64,000 nt of DNA from Paludibacter sp. (GCA_028710415.1 JAQTUE010000004.1:1-64000); one strand, 5' to 3'; counted from the first letter of the stretch, positions 33,206 to 43,711 are shown. Notes: a model not told the origin generated them from the sequence alone. Numbers and translations are program-made.

Positions 33206-34636
33206 ATGAAGACTACAACCAAGCTTAGTACAAAAGAAAAATCGGTACATATCAATATTGATTCAAATTATTATGGAGCCATTGCCGAAATTGGCGGTGG
33301 GCAGGAAACAGTCAGGCATTTGTTTCAGGCTGGTGGAGCTTCCAATACGGTGGCTAAATCCGTATCTGCTTACGATAAGTTATTCTCCGATCACTTTTAC
33401 AATCAGGGGAAACCTTCGAGGCATGTTGCAGAAGAACGTTTACGTAAAATGATTGATTATGAATACGGTGAACTAATAGAAATACTGGATAATAAAAGCA
33501 CACGTAAATTCTTTGCTTTTGCAAATACCGTGGAAACACTGAATTTCGCAAAGACGAATCATGGGAACGGATGGTTGGGCATTGCCGTGGAAGGTACCGA
33601 CCGTTACCTGCCAAATAAGATGTTTATTCACGTCAAATTACATGAAAACGATACCTTGTTACAGCAAAACACCCTGGGAGCATTGGGCATCAATTTAATC
33701 TGCGGCGGGCTCTTTCAGTGGGAAGATCCACGGGAAGTGCTGTTATCATTACTCGATAACCTGGATACCGGACGCGTGGAAGTGGATTATGTCTATGTGG
33801 AGGGTCCGGACCTGGAATGGGTGGATAATCGCCTGCTCAATTTAATGCTGGTAAGCAACGATATGACCCCGGCCATTATGTTCGATCAATCCGGAAAAGT
33901 GCAGCAACCGGGTGATATGCTTTACAAAAAAAATGTGATCGTATTGAGAGGATATTTCAGGCCAATCAATAACCTGGGAATGGAATTTATTGAGGATAGC
34001 CTGGCAAATTTTAAAAGGGATGAAGATTACAGGCCGGATAATACCATTGCATTTTGTGAGATTTCATTGAAATACCTCATACAAAATGAAAAAGTGAATG
34101 AGAAAGATTTTTTGCACCGGGTTGACCTGCTAAATATGATGGGCCAGAGTGTGATGGTGTCTAAATTTTACAGATATTTTCAGCTGGTGAAATACTTTGC
34201 CCAGTTTAAACTGATCAAGCTTCGCATAGTAGTGGGATTACCAACTTTTGAAAATATTTTGGACCCAACAAATTACACTGATCTGCACGGAGGTTTACTC
34301 GAAGCCATGGGGGCATTGTTTCAGGAAAATGTAAAAGTATACCTGTATCCGTACCTCGATACGAATTCAGGTAAAGTGATTTATCCCGAAGACTCCTATT
34401 TTACGGAACCTAACAAGATGCTTTGGCAATACCTGAACATAACAAAAAAAATACTTGTTTTGAAAAGTATTCAGCCTAAAACCCTGGAGATTCATTCTGA
34501 ATATATTTCCAAACTGATAGAAAACGGGGATGAAAGTTTAATTAATTATGTACCCGAAAAAGTTTATCATCATATTAAACGGAATAAACTGTTCGGGTAT
34601 AACCGGAATAAACTCACGGAAAGAGAAATCAATTAA
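33206..34636 (+). CDS. Conserved Bacteroidota protein of unknown function (often listed as TonB-dependent receptor or nicotinate-nucleotide adenylyltransferase)
   Basis: A 476-residue protein from the ATG at 33206; a GTG at 33191 would add five residues. The opening 'SVHINIDSNYYGAIAEIGGGQETVRHLFQAGGASNTVAKSVSAYD' is shared by a family common in Flavobacteria and relatives that databases have labelled inconsistently. Neither a signal peptide nor the HxGH nucleotidyltransferase motif is visible, so those labels are not supported here. The rest is mixed alpha/beta and soluble, including 'LLTVDLLNMMGQ'-like helices near residue 310. Cytoplasmic location is likely. Monocistronic. Confidence 0.6.
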   Translation: MKTTTKLSTKEKSVHINIDSNYYGAIAEIGGGQETVRHLFQAGGASNTVAKSVSAYDKLFSDHFYNQGKPSRHVAEERLRKMIDYEYGELIEILDNKSTRKFFAFANTVETLNFAKTNHGNGWLGIAVEGTDRYLPNKMFIHVKLHENDTLLQQNTLGALGINLICGGLFQWEDPREVLLSLLDNLDTGRVEVDYVYVEGPDLEWVDNRLLNLMLVSNDMTPAIMFDQSGKVQQPGDMLYKKNVIVLRGYFRPINNLGMEFIEDSLANFKRDEDYRPDNTIAFCEISLKYLIQNEKVNEKDFLHRVDLLNMMGQSVMVSKFYRYFQLVKYFAQFKLIKLRIVVGLPTFENILDPTNYTDLHGGLLEAMGALFQENVKVYLYPYLDTNSGKVIYPEDSYFTEPNKMLWQYLNITKKILVLKSIQPKTLEIHSEYISKLIENGDESLINYVPEKVYHHIKRNKLFGYNRNKLTEREIN

Positions 34637-34844
34637 TGTTTGTTCTGTAAATATGAATGCTACAATCCGATTCTGTCTGGGAACTTATATTCTTAGAATC
34701 TGGCAGTTAGTCCTAATGATTATATGCAATATGAAAGCCATTGATCATGTGTTTTAAACATTGTAGGGTTTAGGTTGTTACATAGTTTTCATTTTTGAAT
34801 AAAGAGTTTAACAAAGTATTATAATTTTTCTAACACTAAAAAAC

Positions 34845-35624
34845 ATGAAACTAACAGACAATACGATTCTGATAACAGGCGGATCGAACGGGATCGGGCT
34901 GGAACTTGCGAAACAATTCCTAAACCTGGGCAACACGGTGATTATTACTGGACGAAATCAATTAAGGCTTGATGAAGTGAAAAAAAAATACCCTGCCATT
35001 CAAATTTTCCAAAGCGATGCAGGCAAAGTAGAGGATATCAAAAGTCTTTATGACAATGTAATAAAACAATTTCCAGGGTTGAACGTAATAATCAATAATG
35101 CGGGGATCATGCGCAAGATGAATCTGCATGACACATCAATGGATCTGGATAATATCAACCAGGAGATTGCTATTAATCTTTCCGGGCCTGTTCGTTTGGT
35201 CAATCAGTTCCTTCCACATTTGAAGACCAAAAAGTTTGCTGCCATCATCAATGTTTCCTCTGGAATAGCATTTGTACCTTTTGCTATATCGCCTGTATAC
35301 AGTGCCACAAAGGCCGGGCTACATTTCTACACCCAAACATTGCGAATCCAGTTGAAAAACACGAATGTCGCTGTATTTGAACTGATGCCACCCCTGACCA
35401 CTACAGATCTTCAAAATGCATTCAGTCCGGAGGATATGAAGGGTGTCGTATCCATGGAAGTTGATAAAATGGTACAGATTGCCATCAAAGGTTTCGGGAA
35501 TAATACCCTGGAAATTCGCCCCGGACAATCTAATTCATTACGAATCATTAGTCGGATAGCTCCGAAGTTTATATTAAATCAAATGAGTAAACCTGTTGAT
35601 CGTTTATTAGCAGAAACGAAGTAA
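34845..35624 (+). CDS. Short-chain dehydrogenase/reductase (DltE-like)
   Basis: A 259-residue protein. The NAD(P)-binding motif 'TGGSNGIGLE' near residue 14, the 'NNAGIM' motif, the catalytic Ser in 'INVSSGIAF' and the active-site 'YSATK' (Tyr/Lys) are all present, so it should be an active classical SDR. The local sequence resembles the DltE/YkvO-type group. It ends with a helical tail 'ISRIAPKFILNQMSKPVDRLLAETK', longer than FabG. Substrate unknown. It lies about 250 bases before the second RND operon, probably a separate transcript. Confidence 0.85.
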   Translation: MKLTDNTILITGGSNGIGLELAKQFLNLGNTVIITGRNQLRLDEVKKKYPAIQIFQSDAGKVEDIKSLYDNVIKQFPGLNVIINNAGIMRKMNLHDTSMDLDNINQEIAINLSGPVRLVNQFLPHLKTKKFAAIINVSSGIAFVPFAISPVYSATKAGLHFYTQTLRIQLKNTNVAVFELMPPLTTTDLQNAFSPEDMKGVVSMEVDKMVQIAIKGFGNNTLEIRPGQSNSLRIISRIAPKFILNQMSKPVDRLLAETK

Positions 35625-35869
35625 TAGACCCGATTTGCAGTTATTATCAATCTATTTCATGAGAAATTTCGAGTAAAAACATCCAGGGGATTCAAATAAG
35701 TATTTTACGATGCTTGTAGTATTGAAAGGTTTTTATATTATATGTTCCGAAATACAAATTGTAAAAAAAATTACATTTTACGAAAAATGCTAACAAAAGT
35801 CACCTTAAAAGTGTTGAATAGCAAAATTGAGAAAAAAGTTTTTTAGGGATAAATTAAAACTAAAAGATT

Positions 35870-37123
35870 ATGTTTGCTATCCTAGTATTTATATTGGTGG
35901 CATTAATAATATCAGGAAACTCGTGGTTTCATCATGTCTTAATGCCTTTACAAACCCAGGAGAGGGCGATATGGAGTCAGAATAAGTATTACCTGTCAGT
36001 TTATCTCATGATCCTGTTGTTCAATTCCTGTGGGGAAAAGATTACTCCCAAAACTGACCCACCGAAAGATTATTCGGTATTTACCCTGCAACCCCGACCC
36101 ACTACAACTTACAGTGATTTTCCGGCTACTATGCAGGGTGAGAACATTGTAGAGATCAGGCCCATGGTGGATGGCTACCTGGAAGATATTTATGTTACGG
36201 AGGGCGCTGTGGTTAAAAAAGGGCAGTTGCTGTTCAAAATCAAAAACCCATTGTACGATCAGGCAGTGGTAACAGCCCAGGCTGCTATTAAAATAGCCAT
36301 TGCTGATGTGAATACTGCCAGGATGGATGTTGAAAAGGTCCGGCCGTTGGTTGAAAAGAATATCGTGAGCAAGTATGAACTGGAATCAGCCAGCTTTACA
36401 CTGCAGTCAAAAGAAGCTGCCCTGGCACAGGCTTATGCTACCCTGGCCAATGCCAATACCAACCTTGGTTATACAATTCTACGAAGCCCACAGGCCGGCA
36501 TCATAGGTTCCATCCCGTATAAGATCGGGGCATTGGTAGGAAATACTACTTCCAGCCCGTTAACGATCCTGGCAAACACCGGAAAAGTATTCGCCTATTT
36601 TTCATGGAATGAGAAACAACTACTTTCGTTTATGAGCACTATTCAAGGGACTACCCTGCAGGATAAACTGAATCATCTGCCACCTGTGGTACTTATGCTG
36701 GCTGACGGCTCTGAATATGACGTGAAAGGAAGGCTTGAAACAGCGAGTGGATTGATCAGTACCGAAACGGGTACTGCCAGTTTTAAGGCAATCTTTCCTA
36801 ACCCAAAAGGAATCATACACAGTGGTGCCAGTGCAGTGGTAAGGTTGTACCAAAAAGTGGATGCCGCCCTGTTGGTTCCACAAAGTGCTTCGTATGAATT
36901 GCAGGACAAACATTTTGTTTATACGTTGATAGATGGAAACCGGGTAATTAGCAGGGTGATTGCTTCGAAACCAACTAATGACGGGCAATTCCTGATAGTG
37001 ACCGAGGGTTTAAAAGCAGGTGACAAGATCCTGCTGAACGGTTCGAACCTGAAGGACAGTGTTTTGATCATCCCTAAATACGTCAGGGCAGATAGTATTT
37101 ATAGCCAGCTTCATAAAGACTAA
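35870..37123 (+). CDS. RND periplasmic adaptor (membrane fusion protein)
   Basis: A 417-residue protein. The core is a standard adaptor: 'VEIRPMVDGYLEDIYVTEGAVVKKGQLLFKIKN' (first lipoyl half), an alpha-hairpin with 'RPLVEKNIVSKYELESA', 'TILRSPQAGIIGSIPYKIGALVG' (second half), a beta-barrel and a C-terminal domain. Odd feature: about 45 residues, including a hydrophobic stretch (2-18), precede what looks like the real lipoprotein signal 'YLSVYLMILLFNSC', with Cys near residue 53. Either the start is internal and non-ATG, or an extra N-terminal segment was added. It lies 11 bases before the pump gene. Confidence 0.85.
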   Translation: MFAILVFILVALIISGNSWFHHVLMPLQTQERAIWSQNKYYLSVYLMILLFNSCGEKITPKTDPPKDYSVFTLQPRPTTTYSDFPATMQGENIVEIRPMVDGYLEDIYVTEGAVVKKGQLLFKIKNPLYDQAVVTAQAAIKIAIADVNTARMDVEKVRPLVEKNIVSKYELESASFTLQSKEAALAQAYATLANANTNLGYTILRSPQAGIIGSIPYKIGALVGNTTSSPLTILANTGKVFAYFSWNEKQLLSFMSTIQGTTLQDKLNHLPPVVLMLADGSEYDVKGRLETASGLISTETGTASFKAIFPNPKGIIHSGASAVVRLYQKVDAALLVPQSASYELQDKHFVYTLIDGNRVISRVIASKPTNDGQFLIVTEGLKAGDKILLNGSNLKDSVLIIPKYVRADSIYSQLHKD

Positions 37124-37134
37124 TCGCCGTTAAT

Positions 37135-40100
37135 ATGCTACGAAGATTCATTGAACGCCCGGTGTTGAGTACCGTTATTTCGGTATTGATAGTGTTGTTG
37201 GGAATTTTGGGAGTCCTGAGATTACCAATTGCCCAGTATCCGGATATTTCACCTCCAACCGTTCAGGTGTCTGCAACGTTTCCAGGTGCCAATGCAGATG
37301 TTGTGCTGAAAAGTGTCGTTACTCCTTTGGAACAACAAATAAACGGGGTGCAGGGAATGACCTACATAACTTCTACGGCTACCAATACAGGAGTTGCATC
37401 CATCAGCGTCTATTTTGCCGTAGGGACCGATCCTGACCAGGCAGCCGTAGATGTTCAAAACAGGGTATCTTCTGCTACGAGCTTATTACCTCAGGATGTT
37501 CTGAAAACAGGAGTCACCGTTCGAAAACAACAAAGCAGTAATCTGCTTATTCTATCGTTGTATTGCGATAATGGTCAGTATGACGAAAAGTTTCTGCAAA
37601 ATTATGCGGCTATCAATGTGATTCCCCAGTTGCAAAGGGTGAATGGAGTGGGAGGGGCGAATGTGTTTGGTTCTATCATGACCTATTCAATGCGAATCTG
37701 GCTCAAACCGGATGTTATGTCGGTGTATGGGATTACTCCGACAGATGTTACAAATGCATTGAACGAACAAAACGTGGATGCGGCACCCGGGCAGTTTGGT
37801 GATAACGATAACCAGACTTTCCAGTATATTATTACCTACAAGGGCCGGTTGCAGACACCCGAAGAATTCGGTAATATAATTATCAAGTCCACCGGGGAAG
37901 GTCACTACCTTCGGATAAAAGATATTGCCAGGATTGAACTCGGCCAACAAACCTATGCGGGGTCAACAATTACCGATAGTTATCAATCCCTCGGAATTGC
38001 CATCAGCCAGTCGCCGGGTAGTAATGCACGTGATGTGGTGAATGAATCGAAGAAAGTAATCGAAAAGGCAGCACTTTCCTTTCCACAGGGAATAAAATAT
38101 ACTTACCTGGTGGATGTGAACCAGTTTCTGGATGCCTCCATCGATAAGGTACTCCATACATTGGTTGAATGTTTTCTGCTTGTATTCCTGGTAATTCTGA
38201 TCTTCCTGCATGATTTCCGATCCACCATGATCCATGGCATCTCTGTACCGGTAGCCATTATTGGTACATTCTTCTTTTTATACCTGTTTGGGCTGAGCAT
38301 AAATCTGTTGACCCTGTTTGCACTGGTTCTTGCAATTGGGATTGTTGTAGATGATGCTATTGTAGTAGTGGAAGCCGTACACACCAAGCTGGAAAATGGA
38401 TATCAGTCACCGCATCAGGCAGCCATCGATGCCATGAGTGAAATAGCCGGGGCGATTGTTTCCATCACGTTGATCATGGCATCTGTATTTATACCGGTAA
38501 CCTTCGTAACAGGCTCGGTTGGAGTTTTTTATAAGCAATTTGGGATTACCCTGGCAATTGCCATCATGATTTCGGCAGTGAATGCGCTAACACTAAGTCC
38601 TTCCCTGGCAGCACTGATATTAAAACCTCCAAAACCAAGGATAGAACATCATAAGGAATCAATTGTACAAAGGTATGGCGACAGTTTTGATGCAGGCTAT
38701 GAAGCTGTAAAAAACTTCTATGTAAAATCTGTTCGTTATTTAATTCAAAGGAAGTGGTTGGTTATTGGATTGGTAGCCTTATTTAGTGTAGGCTTTTATG
38801 GATTGTCCAAATCAACACCCTCAAGCTTTGTTCCAAATGAAGATTTAGGTACCGTTTTCATAAACATCAGTCTGCCTCCAGCTTCGACCATGGAGCGGGT
38901 AAAAGTAAAAGCCTTCGAAGTAGATAAAATAGCACATACAATACCCCAGGTAGCACATACATTGCGAATTATCGGGCGTAATATCATCAATGGCAGCGGG
39001 AGTGCCTACGGCATGGTAGTTTTGAGGTTAAAGCCCTGGGATGATCGGCCGGGAGTCAGCAACATAGATGTGATTCAAACCCTTTTGAAAAAAACATCTA
39101 AGGTCAGGGGGGCTGAGATTCGTTTCATGTCATTGCCTACCATAACAGGTTTTGGAGTCAGCGGAGGGTTTACTTTTGATTTGCAGGATAAAGAAGGGCA
39201 TACTCCGGCTGCCTTTTACAAAGTGTCCCAGGCTTTTTTAACCGCACTGAATAAACGTCCTGAGATTCAGTATGCCACTACCTCGTACAATCCCAATAAC
39301 CCTCAATACCTGCTGGAAGTCAATGTAGCAAAGTGTAAGGATGCGGGAGTATTGGTGACAGATGTGTTAAAGGCAATGCAGGTATTTTATGGAAGTTCGT
39401 ATGTTTCCAATTTCAATAAGTTTGGACAGCAATACCAGGTGATACTTCAGGCTGATACTATGTTCAGGGCCAGTCCGGAAGGCCTGAATAAGATAGGTGT
39501 CAAAACCGGGAATGGTAGTATGTCACCGATCAATGAATTCATAAACCTGAAACGGATTTATGGACCTGAAAACATCACCCGCTTTAACCTGTTTTCGTCT
39601 ATCTCGGTGACAGGTTCTCCTAAACCGGGTTATACGACCGGACAATCATTGGTAGCAATCCGGGAAGTGGCAGCCCAAACCTTGCCTATAGGGTATGGAT
39701 ATGAATATTCAGGGATTAGCCGGGAAGAACAAAACAGTGGTTCCCAGACATTGTATATTTTTATTTTAAGCCTGCTGTTTGTTTACCTGTTGCTAAGTGC
39801 ACTTTATGAGAGTTACCTGTTGCCATTTGCTGTGCTCTTATCCTTGCCGGTAGGACTGTCCGGGGTATTTGTGTTTGGAAAATTATTTGGCCTGGATTAC
39901 AATATCTATGTCCAGATATCAGTCATCATGCTCATCGGGTTGCTTTCAAAGAATGCCATCCTGATAGTTACATTTGCACAGGAACGCCGGCAGAAAGGCA
40001 TGCCGGTAATCGATTCAGCCATTGAAGGTGCTAAAGTACGGCTACGTCCGATATTAATGACTTCGTTTGCTTTTGTATTCGGGTTAATGCCCCTAATGTT

Positions 40101-40299
40101 TGCATCAGGAATCGGATCAAACGGGAATCGTTCTATCGGGACAGGGGCTATTGGTGGAATGCTTTTTGGTACTTTGTTGGCTGTTTTTGTCATACCTCCT
40201 TTATTTGTCATCTTCGAAACCTTGCAGGAAAAGCTAAGGAGCACCGGTAATCCAACAGAAAAGTTGGAACAGGATGAAAGAATGGGGGCTATTGAATGA
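37135..40299 (+). CDS. RND multidrug efflux pump, HAE-1 family
   Basis: A 1054-residue protein, close to AcrB/MexB length. It starts 'LRRFIERPVLSTVISVLIVLLG', followed by 'YPDISPPTVQVSATFPGANADVV', both standard for HAE-1 pumps. The TM4 motif 'LALVLAIGIVVDDAIVVVEAVHTKLE' keeps the paired Asp residues for proton transfer, and TM10-12 'IMLIGLLSKNAILIVTFA' and 'GTGAIGGMLFGTLLAVFVIPPLFVIF' are intact. It is the middle gene of the adaptor, pump, outer-membrane operon. It is clearly distinct from the pump at 5003, which is longer and more diverged. Confidence 0.95.
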   Translation: MLRRFIERPVLSTVISVLIVLLGILGVLRLPIAQYPDISPPTVQVSATFPGANADVVLKSVVTPLEQQINGVQGMTYITSTATNTGVASISVYFAVGTDPDQAAVDVQNRVSSATSLLPQDVLKTGVTVRKQQSSNLLILSLYCDNGQYDEKFLQNYAAINVIPQLQRVNGVGGANVFGSIMTYSMRIWLKPDVMSVYGITPTDVTNALNEQNVDAAPGQFGDNDNQTFQYIITYKGRLQTPEEFGNIIIKSTGEGHYLRIKDIARIELGQQTYAGSTITDSYQSLGIAISQSPGSNARDVVNESKKVIEKAALSFPQGIKYTYLVDVNQFLDASIDKVLHTLVECFLLVFLVILIFLHDFRSTMIHGISVPVAIIGTFFFLYLFGLSINLLTLFALVLAIGIVVDDAIVVVEAVHTKLENGYQSPHQAAIDAMSEIAGAIVSITLIMASVFIPVTFVTGSVGVFYKQFGITLAIAIMISAVNALTLSPSLAALILKPPKPRIEHHKESIVQRYGDSFDAGYEAVKNFYVKSVRYLIQRKWLVIGLVALFSVGFYGLSKSTPSSFVPNEDLGTVFINISLPPASTMERVKVKAFEVDKIAHTIPQVAHTLRIIGRNIINGSGSAYGMVVLRLKPWDDRPGVSNIDVIQTLLKKTSKVRGAEIRFMSLPTITGFGVSGGFTFDLQDKEGHTPAAFYKVSQAFLTALNKRPEIQYATTSYNPNNPQYLLEVNVAKCKDAGVLVTDVLKAMQVFYGSSYVSNFNKFGQQYQVILQADTMFRASPEGLNKIGVKTGNGSMSPINEFINLKRIYGPENITRFNLFSSISVTGSPKPGYTTGQSLVAIREVAAQTLPIGYGYEYSGISREEQNSGSQTLYIFILSLLFVYLLLSALYESYLLPFAVLLSLPVGLSGVFVFGKLFGLDYNIYVQISVIMLIGLLSKNAILIVTFAQERRQKGMPVIDSAIEGAKVRLRPILMTSFAFVFGLMPLMFASGIGSNGNRSIGTGAIGGMLFGTLLAVFVIPPLFVIFETLQEKLRSTGNPTEKLEQDERMGAIE

Positions 40300-40347
40300 T
40301 ATGAACAATTCGATATTATAAGTTGGATTTAATAAAACGATAATCTT

Positions 40348-41742
40348 ATGAATATGATTCATAATATAAAGTTGTTTAAACCATATTGGATTATACTGTT
40401 GGCAACACTAGTTTTGGGATCATGCAAGGTGACTGAAAATTATAAATCACCAACCAACATGGTTGATCTAAGGCTCTTCCGGGATGTGGATACAACAGAT
40501 AGTCTGAATATTGGAGAACTTTCTTGGAAAGAGTTTTTCAGGGATACATTACTGCAACATCTCATAGAGGAAGGTATTCAGAATAACCCGGACATGAAAA
40601 TTGCCTTAGACAGGATAAAGCAAGCGCAGGCTAACTTCCGTCAAAGTAATGCTGCATTCTTTCCAACGATGAATGTGAATGCAAACGGTCCAGTAGTCCG
40701 GTCTTCCAATCTGAATAATACATTTTCCTTGTACCAGCTTTATGGCAGTGCCAGTTGGGAAGCTGATATCTGGGGAAAACTAAGAAATACTAAAAGAGCA
40801 GCATTGGCCGCGTTGTTAGAAAGTGAAGCTTATAAAAGAGCGGTCCAGACACAATTGGTTGCAAATATAACAACTTATTATTTTGCTTTAATGGCCTATG
40901 ATGCCCAGTTAAATGTGACGCAGAAGACTGTTGAAAACAGGAAACTGGATGTTGAAATCATGAATAAGCTCAAGGAAAGTGATGTTGTCACCGGTGCAGC
41001 TGTCGTACAAAGTGAAGCCAACCGATATTCAGTAGAAGTTACTATTCCTGATTTAAAACAAACAATCCGGGTTTTTGAAAACACGCTCAGCATTTTATTG
41101 GGTCGTTCTCCCGGTATTATTGCCAGGGATAGCCTGAATCACCAACAGGGTTGGTCCAGATTGCAAACCGGTGTGCCACTCCAGTTACTTGCAAACAGAC
41201 CTGATGTACAACAGGCTGAATATCAGTTGCGGTATTATTTTGAACTCTCCAAAGTTGCAAAAACCTATTTCTATCCAACATTGACTATTACTGCGGAAGG
41301 TGGACTGGCTAATGGTAACCTGTCTAAATTGTTCGATCCTGTATCCTGGTTTGGGTATGTGCTGGCAGGAATTGTTCAACCGGTGTTTAATCATGGACAG
41401 AATATTCAAAGACTTAATGTGGCAAAAGCACAGGAAGAAGAATCTCTGGAAACATTTAGAAAAACGTTATTAAATGCAGGGTTGGAAGTGTCAAATGCTT
41501 TATCAAATTATCAATCGGCAACCGAAAAGTTGAAAATCCGCGAACAACAAATTCATTATTTGCAAAAATCAGTTGAATATACCGAGGAACTCTTGAAATA
41601 TTCAGCCCATACAAACTATACCGATGTTCTTACTTCAGAACAAAGCTTGTTAGCGGCCCAGTTGAATAGTGTGAGCGATAAAGTGCAGCAATTACAGGCA
41701 GTAATTGCTTTATACCGTAGTTTGGGAGGTGGTTGGAGATAA
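40348..41742 (+). CDS. NodT-type outer-membrane efflux lipoprotein
   Basis: A 464-residue protein. The lipobox 'LVLGSC' gives Cys26. The NodT/OprM pattern follows: 'WKEFFRDTLLQHLIEEGIQNNPDMKIALDRIKQAQANFRQSNAAFFPTM', 'LYGSASWEADIWGKLRNTKRAA', 'LANRPDVQQAEYQL' and the terminal 'LTSEQSLLAAQLNSVSDKVQQLQAVIALYRSLGGGW'. It forms the outer-membrane channel for the pump just upstream (48-base gap). 'LANRPDVQQAEYQL' is the hallmark separating this group from TolC proteins of the 9700 and 60909 type. Confidence 0.9.
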   Translation: MNMIHNIKLFKPYWIILLATLVLGSCKVTENYKSPTNMVDLRLFRDVDTTDSLNIGELSWKEFFRDTLLQHLIEEGIQNNPDMKIALDRIKQAQANFRQSNAAFFPTMNVNANGPVVRSSNLNNTFSLYQLYGSASWEADIWGKLRNTKRAALAALLESEAYKRAVQTQLVANITTYYFALMAYDAQLNVTQKTVENRKLDVEIMNKLKESDVVTGAAVVQSEANRYSVEVTIPDLKQTIRVFENTLSILLGRSPGIIARDSLNHQQGWSRLQTGVPLQLLANRPDVQQAEYQLRYYFELSKVAKTYFYPTLTITAEGGLANGNLSKLFDPVSWFGYVLAGIVQPVFNHGQNIQRLNVAKAQEEESLETFRKTLLNAGLEVSNALSNYQSATEKLKIREQQIHYLQKSVEYTEELLKYSAHTNYTDVLTSEQSLLAAQLNSVSDKVQQLQAVIALYRSLGGGWR

Positions 41743-41852
41743 ACCTGCGGGGCTTAAAATCTAGTGCCAGTTAGTTGCAAACTCAATAATATCCTCTTTG
41801 GATGAAATATCCCTGTCAGTATCCCATTCTATTTACATGAAATTAAAGTGTG

Positions 41853-41916
41853 AATCATATAACTTTTACTGAAAATTTTGTAACAAAATCCATGTTAAAA
41901 ATATGGACCTTTGTAT
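41853..41916 (+). promoter_or_regulatory. Direct-repeat activator site with -7 box, copy C
   Basis: AATCATATAAC (41853-41863) and AATTTTGTAAC (41874-41884), 21 bases apart with GTGTG in front, then 25 bases to TTTGTAT (41910-41916). It precedes uspA by about 130 bases and is the only regulatory site seen in the gap 41743-42048. Confidence 0.75.
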
Positions 41917-42048
41917 GACAGAAAGCTATTAAATCCAATCCTTACTACTAGAAATTTTTTATTCATTTAAAATTAAAATTTCAACCTGTAGGAGATTGAC
42001 TAAATATTCCTGACTCATTGACTTTCATAATACAAACAATTTACAATC

Positions 42049-42507
42049 ATGAAAACAATTAAAATTCAACGAGTATTGATTGCTATGGATTATGATGAAA
42101 CATCACAAAAAGTAGCTGAAACAGGTTATTCACTGGCCACTGCCATGCATGCAGAGACAATCCTGCTGCATGTGATATCCGAACAGCCGGTTTATTATTC
42201 TACGTATACCTACATGCGTGAATTGAAAGTTGATATTTTAGGTGATTTGAAAAAATCTACCCAGGCATTCCTGGATAAGACAAAAAAACATCTCGCTGAT
42301 GAATCCATTAAAACGGTGTTGAAAGAAGGTGAAATTGCAGCTACAATCCTCGAAACAGCTCAGGAACTGAAGGTAGATGTGATTGTAATGGGATCGCATA
42401 GCCGTAAATGGCTTGAGAACATTCTGTTGGGAAGTGAAACAGTTGATGTTTTAAAGCAATCGAGTATACCGCTCTACATTGTACCAACCAAAAAGCAAGT
42501 CGAATAG
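42049..42507 (+). CDS. Universal stress protein, UspA family
   Basis: A 152-residue single-domain protein. 'RVLIAMDYDETSQKVAETGYSLA' is the first strand-helix of the Usp fold, and 'VIVMGSHSRKWLENILLGSETVDVLKQSSIPLYIV' carries the ATP-binding pattern G-S-x-S-R-x(8)-G-S. ATP binding is therefore likely. It is preceded by the direct-repeat activator site C and followed after about 130 bases by a baeRF3 protein, so a stress-induced group is likely. Confidence 0.9.
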   Translation: MKTIKIQRVLIAMDYDETSQKVAETGYSLATAMHAETILLHVISEQPVYYSTYTYMRELKVDILGDLKKSTQAFLDKTKKHLADESIKTVLKEGEIAATILETAQELKVDVIVMGSHSRKWLENILLGSETVDVLKQSSIPLYIVPTKKQVE

Positions 42508-42634
42508 CAATTTCAATACATAAATTAAATTGCTGGAATTAACGGGCTGAAAACAGCAATATCAAAGAATGCTACAAAAAGCAATTCATGCTGATAAGCA
42601 TGTTTTATAGAATATAATCAAAATAAAAACGATC

Positions 42635-43711
42635 ATGAAAAGAGAAAAATTAGAAAAACTGGCTTCTGAAAAAAACAGCCCATGTGTTACTATTTCAATG
42701 AATACTCACAGAAACTATACTGAAAATCAAAAAGATATGGTGGTATTAAGAAACCTGGTTATCGATGCAAAAGAAAGGGTTCTTAAAGAATATGGCAAAC
42801 GTTCGGTAAATGGGTTATTTGAAAAGTTGGATCAGTTAGAGAATGAGATGGATGTTGAATTCAACCTGGATAGTATTCATCTGTTTGTTTCAAACAGTAC
42901 GAAAGAAATTATCAAATCAACCTGGCCGGTTATGCAAAACACAGTCCAGGTCTCTGAAACATTTGCCGTGAAACCATTAATAAAAGCCTTTAACCGCTCA
43001 GTGGAGTATCTGATACTTAAACTTACCCAGTCGGAAGTTCGATTATTGATGGCTATGAATGATGGGATTGTCGGTGAAGTAAAAAATGATGATTTCCCGT
43101 TTGTGAATAATGTTGATGAAACAACAGACAGTGAAACGGTTACCAATGGCAAACAAGCAGAAAATCTGGTAAAAGAGTTTTTCAATAAGATTGATAAGGC
43201 ATTAGTTAAGGAAACAAATAAAACCAACATGAAATGTGTTGTGATTTGTACCGATGACAACTATAGCCGGTTGATGAAGGTTGCTGATAAACCCTCTGTA
43301 TATTTGGGATGGACAAACATTAATTATAATAATACTGTCACTCACTCCATTGCAAATGATGCATGGCAGGTAGTGAATGTTTATCAGAAAAAAGGAAGGG
43401 CTGAAGACATTAAGGAAATGCAGGAAGCAGTAAACAAAGGAAACGTCCTTACTGACTTGTCGGAGATTTACCAGGCAGCAAAAGAGGGCAGGGGAGATTT
43501 GTTAATCGTGAATGATCATTTCCATCAGGCAGTCCGGGTTACGGGGGATTTTTCGTTGGATTTAGTGAAGGATGCTTCCTTGCCGGGTGTCATTAGTGAT
43601 ATCACGAGCGATATTGCCTGGGATGTCATTTCTAAAAAGGGGCGTGCGATATTTACTACCCAGGAAGAACTTAAAACGCTTGGAGATATTGCATTAAAAG
43701 TGCGATACTAA
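42635..43711 (+). CDS. baeRF3-family protein (bacterial archaeo-eukaryotic release-factor-like)
   Basis: A 358-residue protein. 'SPCVTISMNTHRNYTENQKDMVVLRNLVIDAKERVLKEYG' at the N-terminus, 'LDSIHLFVSNSTKEIIKSTWPVMQNTVQVSETFAVKPLIKAFNRSVEYLILKLTQSEVRLLMAMNDG' in the middle and an Rnase-E/eL30-like C-terminal half match the baeRF3 group, a bacterial relative of the eukaryotic eRF1 domain. These proteins are predicted to act on stalled or stressed ribosomes and often lie beside stress genes. Here it follows uspA and ends at a strong terminator. Confidence 0.7.
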   Translation: MKREKLEKLASEKNSPCVTISMNTHRNYTENQKDMVVLRNLVIDAKERVLKEYGKRSVNGLFEKLDQLENEMDVEFNLDSIHLFVSNSTKEIIKSTWPVMQNTVQVSETFAVKPLIKAFNRSVEYLILKLTQSEVRLLMAMNDGIVGEVKNDDFPFVNNVDETTDSETVTNGKQAENLVKEFFNKIDKALVKETNKTNMKCVVICTDDNYSRLMKVADKPSVYLGWTNINYNNTVTHSIANDAWQVVNVYQKKGRAEDIKEMQEAVNKGNVLTDLSEIYQAAKEGRGDLLIVNDHFHQAVRVTGDFSLDLVKDASLPGVISDITSDIAWDVISKKGRAIFTTQEELKTLGDIALKVRY

